DNA from: Caprella mutica
Lineage: Eukaryota > Arthropoda > Malacostraca > Amphipoda > Caprellidae
Assembly: GCA_947561585.1 (NCBI GenBank)
Contig: CANNZV010000123.1
Span: forward strand, 682,001 to 746,000
Reading direction: 5' to 3'
Length of the DNA stretch: 64,000 nucleotides
Shown here: piece after piece, positions 32,287-43,010 of the stretch
How positions within the stretch are numbered: position 1 is the stretch's first letter
Layout of the letters: each line of letters opens with the position of its first letter
Translations under genes and position numbers: made by a program
The notes under the pieces: generated by a model
The model's database searches: none
Told to the model about the DNA's origin: nothing
The model's input: only the letters and a program-made list of their open reading frames with translations

Positions 32287-32975
32287 ATTGTTACCCCTTC
32301 ACAGCGATAGATAGTGCACACCAGTACGTGCTGTAAAATATCATTGTTACCCCTTCACAGCAAGAGATAGTACACACCAGTAAGTGCCTTTAAAATATTA
32401 TCGTTACCCCTTCACAGCAAAAGATAGTACACACCAGTACGTGCTGTAAAATATCATTGTTACCCCTTCACATCAAAAGATAGAACACACCAGTACGTGC
32501 TGTAAAATATCATTGTTACCCCTTCACAGCAGGAGATAGTACACACAAGTAGGTGCCTTTAAAATATTATCGTTACCCCTTCACAGCAAAAGATAGTACA
32601 CACCAGTACGTGCTGTAAAATATCATTGTTACCCCTTCACATCAAAAGATAGTACACACCACTACGTGCTGTAAAATATCATTGTTACCCCTTAACAGTA
32701 AAAGATAGTACACACCACCACGTGCTGTAAAATATCATTGTTAGCCCTTCACATCAAAAGATAGTACACACCAGTACGTGCTGTAAAATATCATTGTTAC
32801 CCCTTCACAGCAAAAGATAATACACACCACCACGTGCTATAAAATATCATTGTTACCCCTTCACTTAAAAAGATAGTACACACAACAACGTGTTGTTTAA
32901 TATCATTGTTACCCCTTCACAGCAAAAGATAGTGCACACCAGTACGTGCTGTAAAATATCATTGTTACCCCTACA
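32287..32975. repeat. 56-bp minisatellite, about 12 copies, with 3-unit higher-order pattern
   Basis: The unit starts GTTACCCCTTCACAGCAAAA and contains GATAGTACACACCAGTACGT and GCTGTAAAATATCATT. Copies 2 and 5 carry the variant GTGCCTTTAAAATATTATC (57 bp). Copies 4 and 7 carry CACATCAAAAG. So copies 2-4 and 5-7 look like a duplicated trimer. The last partial unit begins near 32962. Confidence 0.95.
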
Positions 32976-35766
32976 TAGCAATGGCGAGTACCACTACCTA
33001 CTACCTATGTACTATTGAATATCAGTGTTACTCTCAAAATTGCGCAAAAATATATTTATATATTTGATTATGTAATTAATTATGATGTATAAATGATATA
33101 AAGAAACGAAAACAAATTCCTTACTGCATGATGATATTCAATTTTATATTTTCAGAATTTTTGAATATCTGTTATTTACCCTCAGTCAAATTATATATAC
33201 GATAAAGTATTGAGAATGAATTTAAACATCTTACAGATATAAAAGACTGATTATTATTTTAAATCAACGGTCTGACGACCTTTTCAATTAATGCCAAATT
33301 AATGAGTAGAAATTTTCAATGAGTATATTCTCAATATAACAGGCTGAATGCCCTTTTTTAAACCCTGCCAGCGAACAATAAAACTAACTTAATATAATGT
33401 GTACCAAATCAGTAGCACCACTCTCTTATCTCTTAACTATTTTTCTAAATCTTTTTTCTTCTCTGTCCCCCACTATTTTAACCCACTTTGTGTCTCTCAT
33501 CTCTGAATGAAAACATTCAATATTAATAGGTGCTGAGATAAAAAATTATTTTCATATTCAAACAATATTCATATCATTTTCATATTATATATCATAAGTT
33601 TTTGATATTTCTTCTTTTTTTTCTGATATTGTATATTAATTTTATGTCCGTTAAATGTGGATACAAGTATATTAAACTCTTCAAAATATAATAGTATATA
33701 TTTGTCTTACAATATTATCCAAAATAAAGAAACTCTGAACAAAGTTTATCGAAACTATCAAAATATACGCAAAGATAATTATTATCGGGTTATTTCTAAA
33801 TATTTCGTTCGGTGTAAGAAATGGTTCAAGATTGATAATGATAACAATAATAATTTTATCATTTAATGAAATTTCTTCACTTGCTTTCTAACAAATATAT
33901 TCTCGAGTGTACACATACATATAGTGAAAGATACATTCTAAACAATATACGTAACAAACAAAGCTTCAAGCACTATAAATTATACTTATTGGATAATGGA
34001 AAATTTAGAATTTTACTATTTAATCTCCCTTCTGAAACTCTACCAATCATCAAACTTAGATATCGATATTTTTTCGATATTATTTATTTAGTCAAAATGA
34101 TACAAGTAAAATGCCACTATGAAATGTATCCTAGTTCGTTAGAGATGTTTACCAGCAGAAATTACAAGTCAACACGTTAATTGGGCCCCTGAGACCAACT
34201 AAACTACAGACACGTTAAATCGTCTACACAACTATGTCACCATCACCAGCTCTTAATTTATATTTATTACCATCACTTTTATAGCTTGGAATCACATTGT
34301 CATGACTTATATTAACAGGAAGCAAACACAAGTGAAATTATCACAGGAAGAGTAAATGTACATACATTTATCGTAGTGTCTGCGTATTTTAGAACAGTGG
34401 ACTACAGTAATTTGGAATATTGAAGATTATAATTTCCAACGTATACAATTGTTCAAGGTACATTTATCGATTATATTTAATATGAAATAAGATGATTAAA
34501 ATATAATTATATCCTGTTGTTGATCATGTAAATTAAATAAAACTGATCATACATACCAATTGATCATTAATTTTACAAAGTTCAGTAGACGCGAGAATTC
34601 TCTAACGTATGAAATAATTTGCTTCACTGTGACGGAGGCGTACGATCTTGGCAGGAAATTCAATTATTGGCTTCATAGAGAACTTCTGCTTCGAACCAAA
34701 CCTCTGATGAATGCTAAATGATTCGACCAGCATACGATTGCTTTTCCGAATTCTACAATACGTAGAGAACTGTGGGCAAAGAAATGAAGAGTGTAGACTG
34801 TGGAGTGTGGACACTCATATATCCTCTCATTATAATTAAAATCAGTTCATATTGGTGAGGAAAACAATTCACAAACTACTGTTATATTGACTATACTTAA
34901 GTAAATTCAATAGAAAAGTACTTTGTGCACAATAATGGTGATTATCATGTAATATTATATTATATTACAATTTCTTGATTAGGAAAACTACCTATATATC
35001 TACCTATAGAGAATACCAAGAGTTTTCATTCAATATCACTACAGATTTATCTGTCATAGAATTCTTTCGAGAGACATTACCGGTTTATATAAATTTTTGT
35101 TTAAAAAAATTTTATTGTAAAGTTTTCTGATATTTTAATTTTCATATTACATTTCAATATGGCAATTTCAATATTCAATTACAATAAATAAATGAATTTT
35201 GATATCTCAAAGATATTTTTAAGCATAACATGCATATATTTGGTTTACCAGAAATTTGAAAGTTCAAACAAAATTATGTATGTTGTACAGCTTTTCAATA
35301 ACTTTAATTGATAGTAATTTTACGTCGTCACTAGTTAACTTTTTGAAATTTTTAGCATGTGATGTTGTTACTTCTATATTCAAGGCACACAAACAATTAT
35401 TTAAGATATGCGGAAGGCGTTCAGAGTTTACTATTCCCAGTCTTTGGCTACTTTATTGACGAGGAAGCAATCTTATGGTGGCACACAGCCAAGAGGAACC
35501 TCAAAGATTCCTGGAAATAACTTCTCTGCCATAAAATGAGTAATAAAATCAACTCGTCTTCTTTTGATTTGAATTCAAAGAATTCAATTGTACAGATAAA
35601 ATCTTCATTCAAAGATTGCTAATAATTCTATATATTTGATTAAATGTAACATGGAAACTAACAATAAAATTGGTCATTTAACTGACAATAATAAGATTTA
35701 TATACACATGCTCATTTTAAGATTTCAATGAGTAATTCAGTTGTTGACTTCACCTATATTCCATTA
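32976..35766. other. AT-rich stretch, no gene recognised
   Basis: Two adjacent plus-strand frames at 33657-33866 and 33866-34180 (69 and 104 codons) are rich in Asn, Ile, Tyr and Lys as expected for AT-rich noise, and no domain is recognised. The minus frame at 34602-34814 is likewise unrecognised. Confidence 0.45.
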
Positions 35767-36354
35767 ATTACCTTCGCAGAATGCGGGAAGGTTATATTAT
35801 AGACGGCATTTACTTATATATTTATCATCTTCTAATTCACATAACTGGAAAAGTATTCAGCCAAATTGCCTGAAATTTAATGAAACGATTGGTCAATGTT
35901 CAGTTACTTGTTGGTAGAATTTGGGGAGTGACCCGGTCAAAGGTCAAGGTCATTTATAACTCAAAAAGTATTGAACCATATTGCATGAAACTTGGTGGGA
36001 CGATTGGTCATTATAGAGGAACCATTTTGTTACATTTTGGGAGTGATCTGATCAAAATTCAAAGATCAAGGTCAAGGCCATTTATAACTCAATAACACAA
36101 AGAGTATTCAACCAAATTGTCAGAAATTTGATGGGACGATTGGACAATGTCCAGGAACCATCTGGTAGAATTTGGGGAGCGATCCGTTCAAAGGTCAAGG
36201 CCAAGGTCATTTATAACTCAATAACTGAAAAAGTATTGAACCATATTGCATGAAACTTGTTGGGACGATTAGTCACTATCCAGTCTCCAGTTTATCATAG
36301 TTTGGTCGCAAACGGATAAGCGGCGGCAAAGGCATGCGCTCTATCGAGTGCTCG
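35767..36354 (-). mobile_element. SINE-like repeat, copy B (reversed)
   Basis: Reverse-orientation copy of the repeat at 26621-27196. It starts on the plus strand with ATTACCTTCGCAGAATGCGG (tail end), contains repeated GTCAAAGGTCAAGGTC and CATATTGCATGAAACTTG blocks, and ends GCGGCGGCAAAGGCATGCGC, TCTATCGAGTGCTCG (head). The tail lacks the clear ATAA repeat of copy A. A 71-codon frame at 35880-36095 runs through it and is not a gene. Confidence 0.75.
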
Positions 36355-37914
36355 TAAGCTAGTTATTTATCTATTACCAAAATAACCATATTAATCGCTT
36401 GGCTATGACTTCATTATTTGTCTCTTCTCCTATCTTCACTAAATATATTTTCGCATTATTCTCAACTGGTTTAATTTAAAGAAGCGGGAAATAGATTTCA
36501 GTCTTGGATGTGGATTTAAATTGGAAATTAAAGAAATAATGCAATTGCTGAGATGCATGTTTGAGTGTTGGGAAGCGAAAATATTTGGAGAGTTGTTGCT
36601 AGGATAGGAGACAGGAGCTTGAAAACTAGTTTGGGGAACATCGCCGTACTCGGAAAGTGGACGTTAGTATGGGTGGTGAACCAATTTAATTGTAAGAATT
36701 TTTGGTGAGCTGTTATTGTACGGTTAATGTGTTGAATTACTGCATTGCTTTACTTGTTTTTAACGCATTATTTCAACGTGTTTCTAATGCCTATAATCAA
36801 TTATTATACTGTCTGGAAAGGTTTCTTTCGAATATCTAACTGATGAAATGTGTGAATAAGATGTATCATTAATGCTTTTTTAAAATGTTAACCATTTGAA
36901 TTGACAATGTTAATGAAAAATATTTTCTAATAAAAGAATCTTTTTAAAACATATGCTACATATTTTGAAAAAATATAAATTTCTTACTAAAAAGTAGTAA
37001 GTAAACAGAAACTAAATACTTTGATTGGTAGATAATTTAACTTTCTAATTTACTCTTCAGATTTGAGGAGCTGATTTTCTGCAATAGCATTTACATCAAA
37101 ACAAAGGAAATACTCAGAAATTCAGAATGGATGAATAATATTGAATTGGTTAATAATTTGTAGAGTGTAATATCAGGTAAAGTAAATGTGGAGATTCATT
37201 AGATATAATATACTTTCTTCATAATTCAATCTATGTATATCAATCGATTAAAATATCACTACATATATTTTTTAAGGAGAAATTTCTTTACCAAATGTAC
37301 TGTGGAGGTAATTTCGAGAGCGAAAATGAACCATTTTAACTCTATGAGAATATATTACCGGTAAATTGGTCCCTGGATGGGAATAAACCGGAGGCAGTGG
37401 AGTGTAATGATATTAGTAGAGATTCTAGCTGTCGCCTACAGAGTTAATTGGAATTTTTGCCTAATTGAATTCCATAATGGGATATGGAAATGATAGTAAG
37501 AGATTACCTCTGCTTATTTATCACAATTCTTCATTCGGCCTTTTGAAAATTGATTATCTTAACTAATTAGAAGTGGGGATTTAGGCTTGCATTATTGAAT
37601 GCAATTTGAGTAACCGCTGAAAATGAGGAACTGTTCTGGACTAAGTAACTGGAAACTGACCATTAACTAATAATTGAACTGAAATTATCTAATGATGAAT
37701 CATTTTTTTGCAGGAATATTATCCCAGTTATCCCAGGCAAGTATGTATTTATTCCTAGGATAAACTCTCGATGTTTCAGGAATATATTCAGATATAAAGG
37801 TTGGTTAATAACAATATGAAGTACTACATATACGTATAGCTCATTATTTTAAAAATATTTACATCAAATTCTATAAATTATGAGTAATAAAAATTAATTA
37901 AACTACAAATTGTA
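36355..37914. other. AT-rich spacer
   Basis: No gene, RNA or transposon end recognised. Confidence 0.5.
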
Positions 37915-38768
37915 TTGAGTGCTGGCTCTTTCTTATAGATACTCTATTGAGTGCTGCCTCTTTCCCATAGATACTCTATTGAGTGCTGCCTCTTTCCTAT
38001 AGATACTCTATTGAGTGCTGCCTCTTTCCTATAGATACTCTATTGAGTGCTGGCTCTTTCTTATAGATACTCTATTGAGTGCTGCCTCTTTCTTATAGAT
38101 ACTCTATTGAGTGCTGCCTCTTTCCTATAGATACTCTATTGAGTGCTGCCTCTTTCCTATAGATACTCTATTGAGTGCTAGCTCTTTCCTATAGATACTC
38201 TATTGAGTTCTAGCTCTTTCTTATAGATACTCTATTGAGTGCTGCCTCTTTCCTATAGATACTCTATTGAGTGCTGCCTCTTTCTTATAGATACTCTATT
38301 GAGTACTGCCTCTTTCCTATAGATACTATATTGAGTGCTGCCTCTTTCCTATAGATACTCTATTGAGTGCTGCCTCTTTCTTATAGATACTCTATTGAGT
38401 ACTGCCTCTTTCCTATAGATACTATATTGAGTGCTGCCTCTTTCCTATAGATACTCTATTGAGTGCTGCCTCTTTCTTATAGATACTCTATTGAGTGCTG
38501 CCTCTTTCTTATAGATACTCTATTGAGTACTGCCTCTTTCCTATAGATACTATATTGAGTGCTGCCTCTTTCCTATAGATACTCTATTGAGTGCTGCCTC
38601 TTTCCTATAGATACTATATTGAGTGCTGCTTCTTTCCTATAGATACTCTATTGAGTGCTGCCTCTTTCTTATAGATACTCTATTGAGTGCTGCCTCTTTC
38701 CTATAGATACTCTATTGAGTGCTAGCTCTTTCTTATAGATACTCTATTGAGTGCTGGCTCTTTCGTAT
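37915..38768. repeat. 32-bp minisatellite, about 27 copies
   Basis: The unit is TTGAGTGCTGCCTCTTTCCT followed by ATAGATACTCTA, with 32-bp periodicity. Variants (CTGGC, CTAGC, GTACTGCC, TACTATA, TTCTTAT) recur in groups. For example GTACTGCC followed by ATACTATA recurs three times at about 96-128-bp spacings (38304, 38400, 38528), again suggesting multi-unit duplications. Confidence 0.96.
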
Positions 38769-39284
38769 GGAGTAAAGACCCTCAATTGGAAGTAAGGAAG
38801 TGACTATCTGGGGTTCTTGGAATCTTCAATCTCTGTTATTTTCCTGTGGGTTTCCAAGAAACGAAGTTCCGAAAGGTATCATAAAATCTACTTAGTCCGA
38901 CACGACTCTATTATTTTGTGATAGTTACTCCTTGTTTTTGTTGCAATAAAAGTTTATTTGGATGAATAGGATATCATAAAAGAGCTACCTAAAGTACTGT
39001 TATTACTTGGGATAGACTTTAGGTAGGAGTTTTACTTCGTTAACAAGATATAATGTAATTCTTTAAGAAATACGGACTATATTAAATACTATGTTGGAAG
39101 AGGTTGCACTTAATTACAGGTAAACAAAAATAGATTTGCTGAAAAATTGTCATGTATACTAATTTTTTCGTCTATTACAATTTCTTATCATTTAAACTTC
39201 TATATTATCTATTTATTAATACGATAGCGTGTGTGTTAGTGTATGTCACCTACTATATAGGAATGAGTGGCTTGTAAGTGAAAG
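38769..39284. other. AT-rich spacer
   Basis: Nothing recognised between the 32-bp and 15-bp minisatellites. Confidence 0.5.
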
Positions 39285-39960
39285 TGGGGGAAGCATTGGT
39301 GGTAGAATTGAAGGTGGGGGAAGTGTAGGTGAGGACAGTGAAGGAGATGTAAGTTTTTGATGTGGAAAGTGAAGGTGGGGGAATTGAAGATTGGGGAAGA
39401 GTAGGTGGTACAAGTGAAGGTGGGGGAAGTGTAGTTGGCGGAAATGAAGGTGGAGAAGTGGAGGTGGGAGAAGTGTTAGTGGGAGAAATGTTGGTTGAAG
39501 AAGAGTAGGTGGGAGAAGAGTAGGTGGGAGAAGAGTAGGTGGGAGAAGAGTAGGTGGGAGAAGAGTAGGTGGGAGAAGAGTAGGTGGGAGAAGAGTAGGT
39601 GGGAGAAGAGTAGGTGGGAGAAGAGTAGGTGGGAGAAGTGTAGGTGGGAGAAGAGTAGGTGGGAGAAGAGTAGGTGGGAGAAGAGTAGGTGGGAGAAGAG
39701 TAGGTGGGAGAAGAGTAGGTGGGAGAAGAGTAGGTGGGAGAAGAGTAGGTGGGAGAAGAGTAGGTGGGAGAAGAGTAGGTGGGAGAAGAGTAGGTGGGAG
39801 AAGAGTAGGTGGGAGAAGAGTAGGTGGGAGAAGAGTAGGTGGGTGAAGAGTAGGTGGGAGAAGTGTAGGTGGGTGAAGAGTAGGTAGGGGAAGTGATGAT
39901 GGGGAAGTGAAAATGGGGAAAGCAAAGGTGGGAGAAGTAGAAGTGGGGGAAAGGAAGGTA
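39285..39960. repeat. 15-bp minisatellite (GTGGGAGAAGAGTAG), about 26 regular copies plus degenerate flanks
   Basis: The regular core at 39495-39885 repeats AGAAGAGTAGGTGGG every 15 bp with rare variants (AAGTG, GGTGAAG). Degenerate GTGGGGGAAGTG-type units flank it on both sides. Because 15 is a multiple of 3, frames stay open on both strands: a five-residue Lys-Ser-Arg-Trp-Glu repeat on plus and Ser-His-Leu-Leu-Phe on minus. They follow from the period and are not treated as genes. Confidence 0.96.
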
Positions 39961-40520
39961 AATTGTAGAACAATAATTTAACTTGGTTTAGAAAGAAGTT
40001 GTATGGTGATAAGAGGCGTGTCAATGGCCAAATCTTACACAAAATGGGCAAAACAGACTTAGAAATATTTGTTGTCTTCTCAATTCCGTGGAATTTCCTC
40101 GGTTCCAGCTAGTGAATTAATAATAGCCTAACAAACTGGTAGAAATTTGTAACTTATTAGCATCTGCCAAATTGTGGATTGTAATAATGAATTAATAAGA
40201 AGGTATCTCGTATTTTTTAAGATAGACTATACATTTAATATTTCCAAACATTTAATCAAACTGCTAAAATCTGATCAAATATCTATTATGATTAATTATA
40301 TTCAATATACATCTTATAAAGTGTGAAATTAATAAAATGAAGTAAATATGGTCATTATATGTTTGATAATAAAATTCGTTATATTAAAATCAAATAGAGT
40401 ATAGTATCTATTAAACATTTGAGATTTTTCGTCATATTGGGTAAAGGATCTATCTACGACGCAGACCCATGCCTAATAACCCTAACCTTATTCACTCACA
40501 CCTAATAATGGTTATTCAAA
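39961..40520. other. AT-rich spacer
   Basis: No gene recognised. Confidence 0.5.
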
Positions 40521-40529
40521 CTCTCTTCC

Positions 40530-40650
40530 TCCGTAAAAGAAGATCTAGTAAAGGAGATCTATTTAGATCTGAAGAAGATCTATTTAGATCTAATGAAAGT
40601 CTGATTAGATCTAAAGAAGATCTAAATAGATCTAAAGAAGATCTATTGGA
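40530..40650. repeat. Degenerate 21-bp tandem repeat rich in AGATCT
   Basis: Units such as AGATCTGAAGAAGATCTATTT repeat about five times with two AGATCT palindromes per unit. On the plus strand they translate as RSxEDLx heptads within a 63-codon frame (40469-40660). No flanking coding evidence is seen. Confidence 0.75.
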
Positions 40651-40794
40651 CTATATATAGTTTACTCATAAAAAATTTATAACACTTTTGCAATATATAT
40701 TTGGCTTTCATATATTGCTATTGACCTCAAACTGGTGTATTACTATATATAATTTCAACAAAATGTTCAACAAAATCAGTTGAAAGTGAGGATT

Positions 40795-40880
40795 GGTGTC
40801 CAACTGTCCATGCATAGATAGGGTTCTCCAGAAACTGAATGGTGTCCTTGCATATAGGATACACGAGAAACTGCATGGTG
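40795..40880 (+). repeat. Left remnant of 30-bp minisatellite (TTGCATGGGATACACCAGA type)
   Basis: Two to three diverged units (CCATGCATAGATAGGGTTCTCC, CCTTGCATATAGGATACACG, each followed by AGAAACTG.ATGGTGT). The same repeat in the same orientation resumes at 42011, so the fold-back element at 40881-42001 interrupts one array. Confidence 0.7.
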
Positions 40881-42001
40881 TTGGGCCCAGGACAATGGTG
40901 CCCGACAATTAAGCCTGCCTACAATTGGGCCCAAGATATTTGGGCCCATGACAATTGGGCCCCGGGCAATTGGGCCACAAGACAATTTGGCCCCAAAACA
41001 ATATAGCCCAGAAAAAAAATAGGCAGAAGACACAATATAAAGAGATGTTACTTTGTTACTACTAGGGCAATATTATTAAAAAAAATTCTTTGAAATATGC
41101 TCTATATTTTCTGAAAAATGTTTATATACTTGATAAAATTTATATTAGCTAGCCACTTAAGTAATATGTGTCAATGTAATGAAAATCTTAAAAGTATTTA
41201 AATAAGTTGTATTATTTTGAATCATGTCATGTGGATCCAATGTGTAGTGTACATCGTCTGACAAAGACAAATATTTAGTAAAAAATGGGTAAATATTATA
41301 GGTTATACGTTACATTGAACAGTTGTTTGAAAAGCTTTTTGGATGAAATGAGATTATGAGAACACATTTTGTAATAATAATTCATAAAACTCTTCAAAAT
41401 AGAACACTGAAAAGGCTTCAGAAAATTTTCATTAACTTTAATTCAATTTTTATGTGCCAATAATTTCGACATGTCTAAAATACCTACATTATTATTTTCT
41501 ATTGTTTTTTCATCTCAAATAGGTACATTCTAATTTTCTATTGGCTAAATTCTAACTCATTTACTTCACAGGAGTTCAATATAGACTCATAGAGGTACTG
41601 TAACTAGGAAAGTTGTTGCTTACATGACCTATTTCAGAACAGAAAATTATTGTAGTTTAAATGAATAATAGTATTTATTCATGAAAAGGATAAAACGAGA
41701 ATATTTTTTTTAATGTAAGGAAAATTCTTTATTTTAAATATGCTCAAGGATACGTTTTTATACAGAACGCATATGGTCACAACCCTAGTTAGTACGGTAG
41801 CAAGGGTCTTTAATTAAGTTAAACAGTAAATTATGAAAAAATGGGTAAATAATATAATTGTCTTTAAGCCCAACTGTCCAGGGCCCAATTGTCGTGGGGC
41901 CCAATTGTCCGGGGCCCAATTTTCCTTGGACCCAATTGTCTTAGGCCCAATTGTTAGCGGGCCCAATTATCGGGGCTCAATTGTCTTGGGCCCAATTGAC
42001 G
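40881..42001. mobile_element. Fold-back element with GGGCCCAATTGTC-subrepeat inverted ends
   Basis: The left end (40881-41012) contains 6 to 8 units of GACAATTGGGCCC type. The right end (41868-42001) has 8 units of the reverse complement (GGGCCCAATTGTC), each about 16-18 bp. The central 850 bp is AT-rich with no recognised ORF. Frames of 60-85 codons at either end are Gly-Pro-rich products of the subrepeats. The design matches the elements at 16544-18378 and 50713-51558. Confidence 0.8.
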
Positions 42002-42010
42002 GTCCACAGT

Positions 42011-42125
42011 CCTAGCTTGCATGGGATATACCAGAAACTGGTGTCCTTGCATGGGATACACCAGACACTGGTGTCCTTGCATGGGATACACGAGACACTG
42101 GTGTCCTTGCATAGGATACACCAGA
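42011..42125 (+). repeat. Right part of 30-bp minisatellite, about 4 copies
   Basis: CTTGCATGGGATACACCAGA then CACTGGTGTC repeats every 30 bp from 42016. The minus-strand frame 41977-42375 (132 codons) gains a Cys-Lys-Asp-Thr-Ser repeat from this array. Its upstream part (42130-42375) resembles no family I know, so no gene is called. Confidence 0.9.
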
Positions 42126-42915
42126 GCATCCCTAAACCCCCCAGTTGGCTGTCATCACTGAGGCAAGGAGAAATGTTCACTGCTTCCTGTTCCTGATGAT
42201 CTCTTTGAAAGAAACCTGTGAATTGTGGTGCAGATTCCAGGAATAAAAGCCTTTGCAGAGACAAATGATCGTTATTATTTTCTCTGTGCAGGATATTGTC
42301 AGTTCTAGGAAGTACAATGGCTTCTATGCTTACCGTCTCAATTTCACTTTTTACCATTTTATTAAAACGTACCATCGTGTTGTGCTCAGATAATTGATTG
42401 ATAGGAATTATTTGATCGTATGGCCTTATTGTTAAGAATGTTAATATTAAGATTTAGCAAACTTAGACAGATACGGATTGTAGTTTTCTACAGTCATTGT
42501 CTGTCAAATTGAAATAATTATAAAATTATATTATTAGTGGTTGAAAAATGTATAAGATATATAGAATCGTAATAATCAGCAACCTCCTCTCATTCCAAAG
42601 GTTTCTTCAAGATTGAGCAAATCATGTGTCAATATTAATTTGAAATGCTAAGATCTAATTTAACTTCGAGGAAGTAATAACAAAGAGCTTGTATACGGCT
42701 TCTAGATACAATATTGATATTTCATTATATTTCCACCCGAGTGTGGAGCTTTAATGGGATTCCTCATTATTCGTCTTGTTTATTAAGACATTTTCCGAAC
42801 TCATTTATCGGTTCAATAACTTCCACTTGGATACCAAATGAAGAGCCTCACCAAATATCTGGAAAAGTCTTCGGTATTTGAGCAAGATATTACACTTACT
42901 GTTTGAGTGAAGTAA
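42126..42915. other. Spacer without recognised gene
   Basis: The first 250 bases are less AT-rich and keep a minus-strand frame open, but no domain, splice pair or codon signal is convincing. Confidence 0.4.
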
Positions 42916-43010
42916 TTAGTGCGTGAGGTGTATGATAAGACTTTAAATATTTAGTGCATGAGGTATATAATAAGACTTTAAATAATTAGTGCATGAGGTA
43001 TATAATAAGA
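42916..43010. repeat. 35-bp tandem repeat, about 2.7 copies
   Basis: TTAGTGCRTGAGGTRTATRA starts at 42916, 42951 and 42986, each followed by TAAGACTTTAAATA or a truncated form. Confidence 0.9.

Noticed and set aside
33657..34180. Two consecutive plus-strand frames that might be one gene
   Set aside because: Amino-acid content (Asn, Ile, Tyr, Lys) is that of AT-rich noise, and no domain or splice signals are seen.
39476..40051. 191-codon minus frame (SHLLF repeats) and 130-codon plus frame (KSRWE repeats)
   Set aside because: Both strands are open only because the 15-bp unit is a multiple of three. No start context, domain or codon signal.
41977..42375. 132-codon minus frame with a Cys-Lys-Asp-Thr-Ser repeat
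   Set aside because: Its C-terminal third is the 30-bp minisatellite and the inverted end of a fold-back element. The remainder resembles no known protein.
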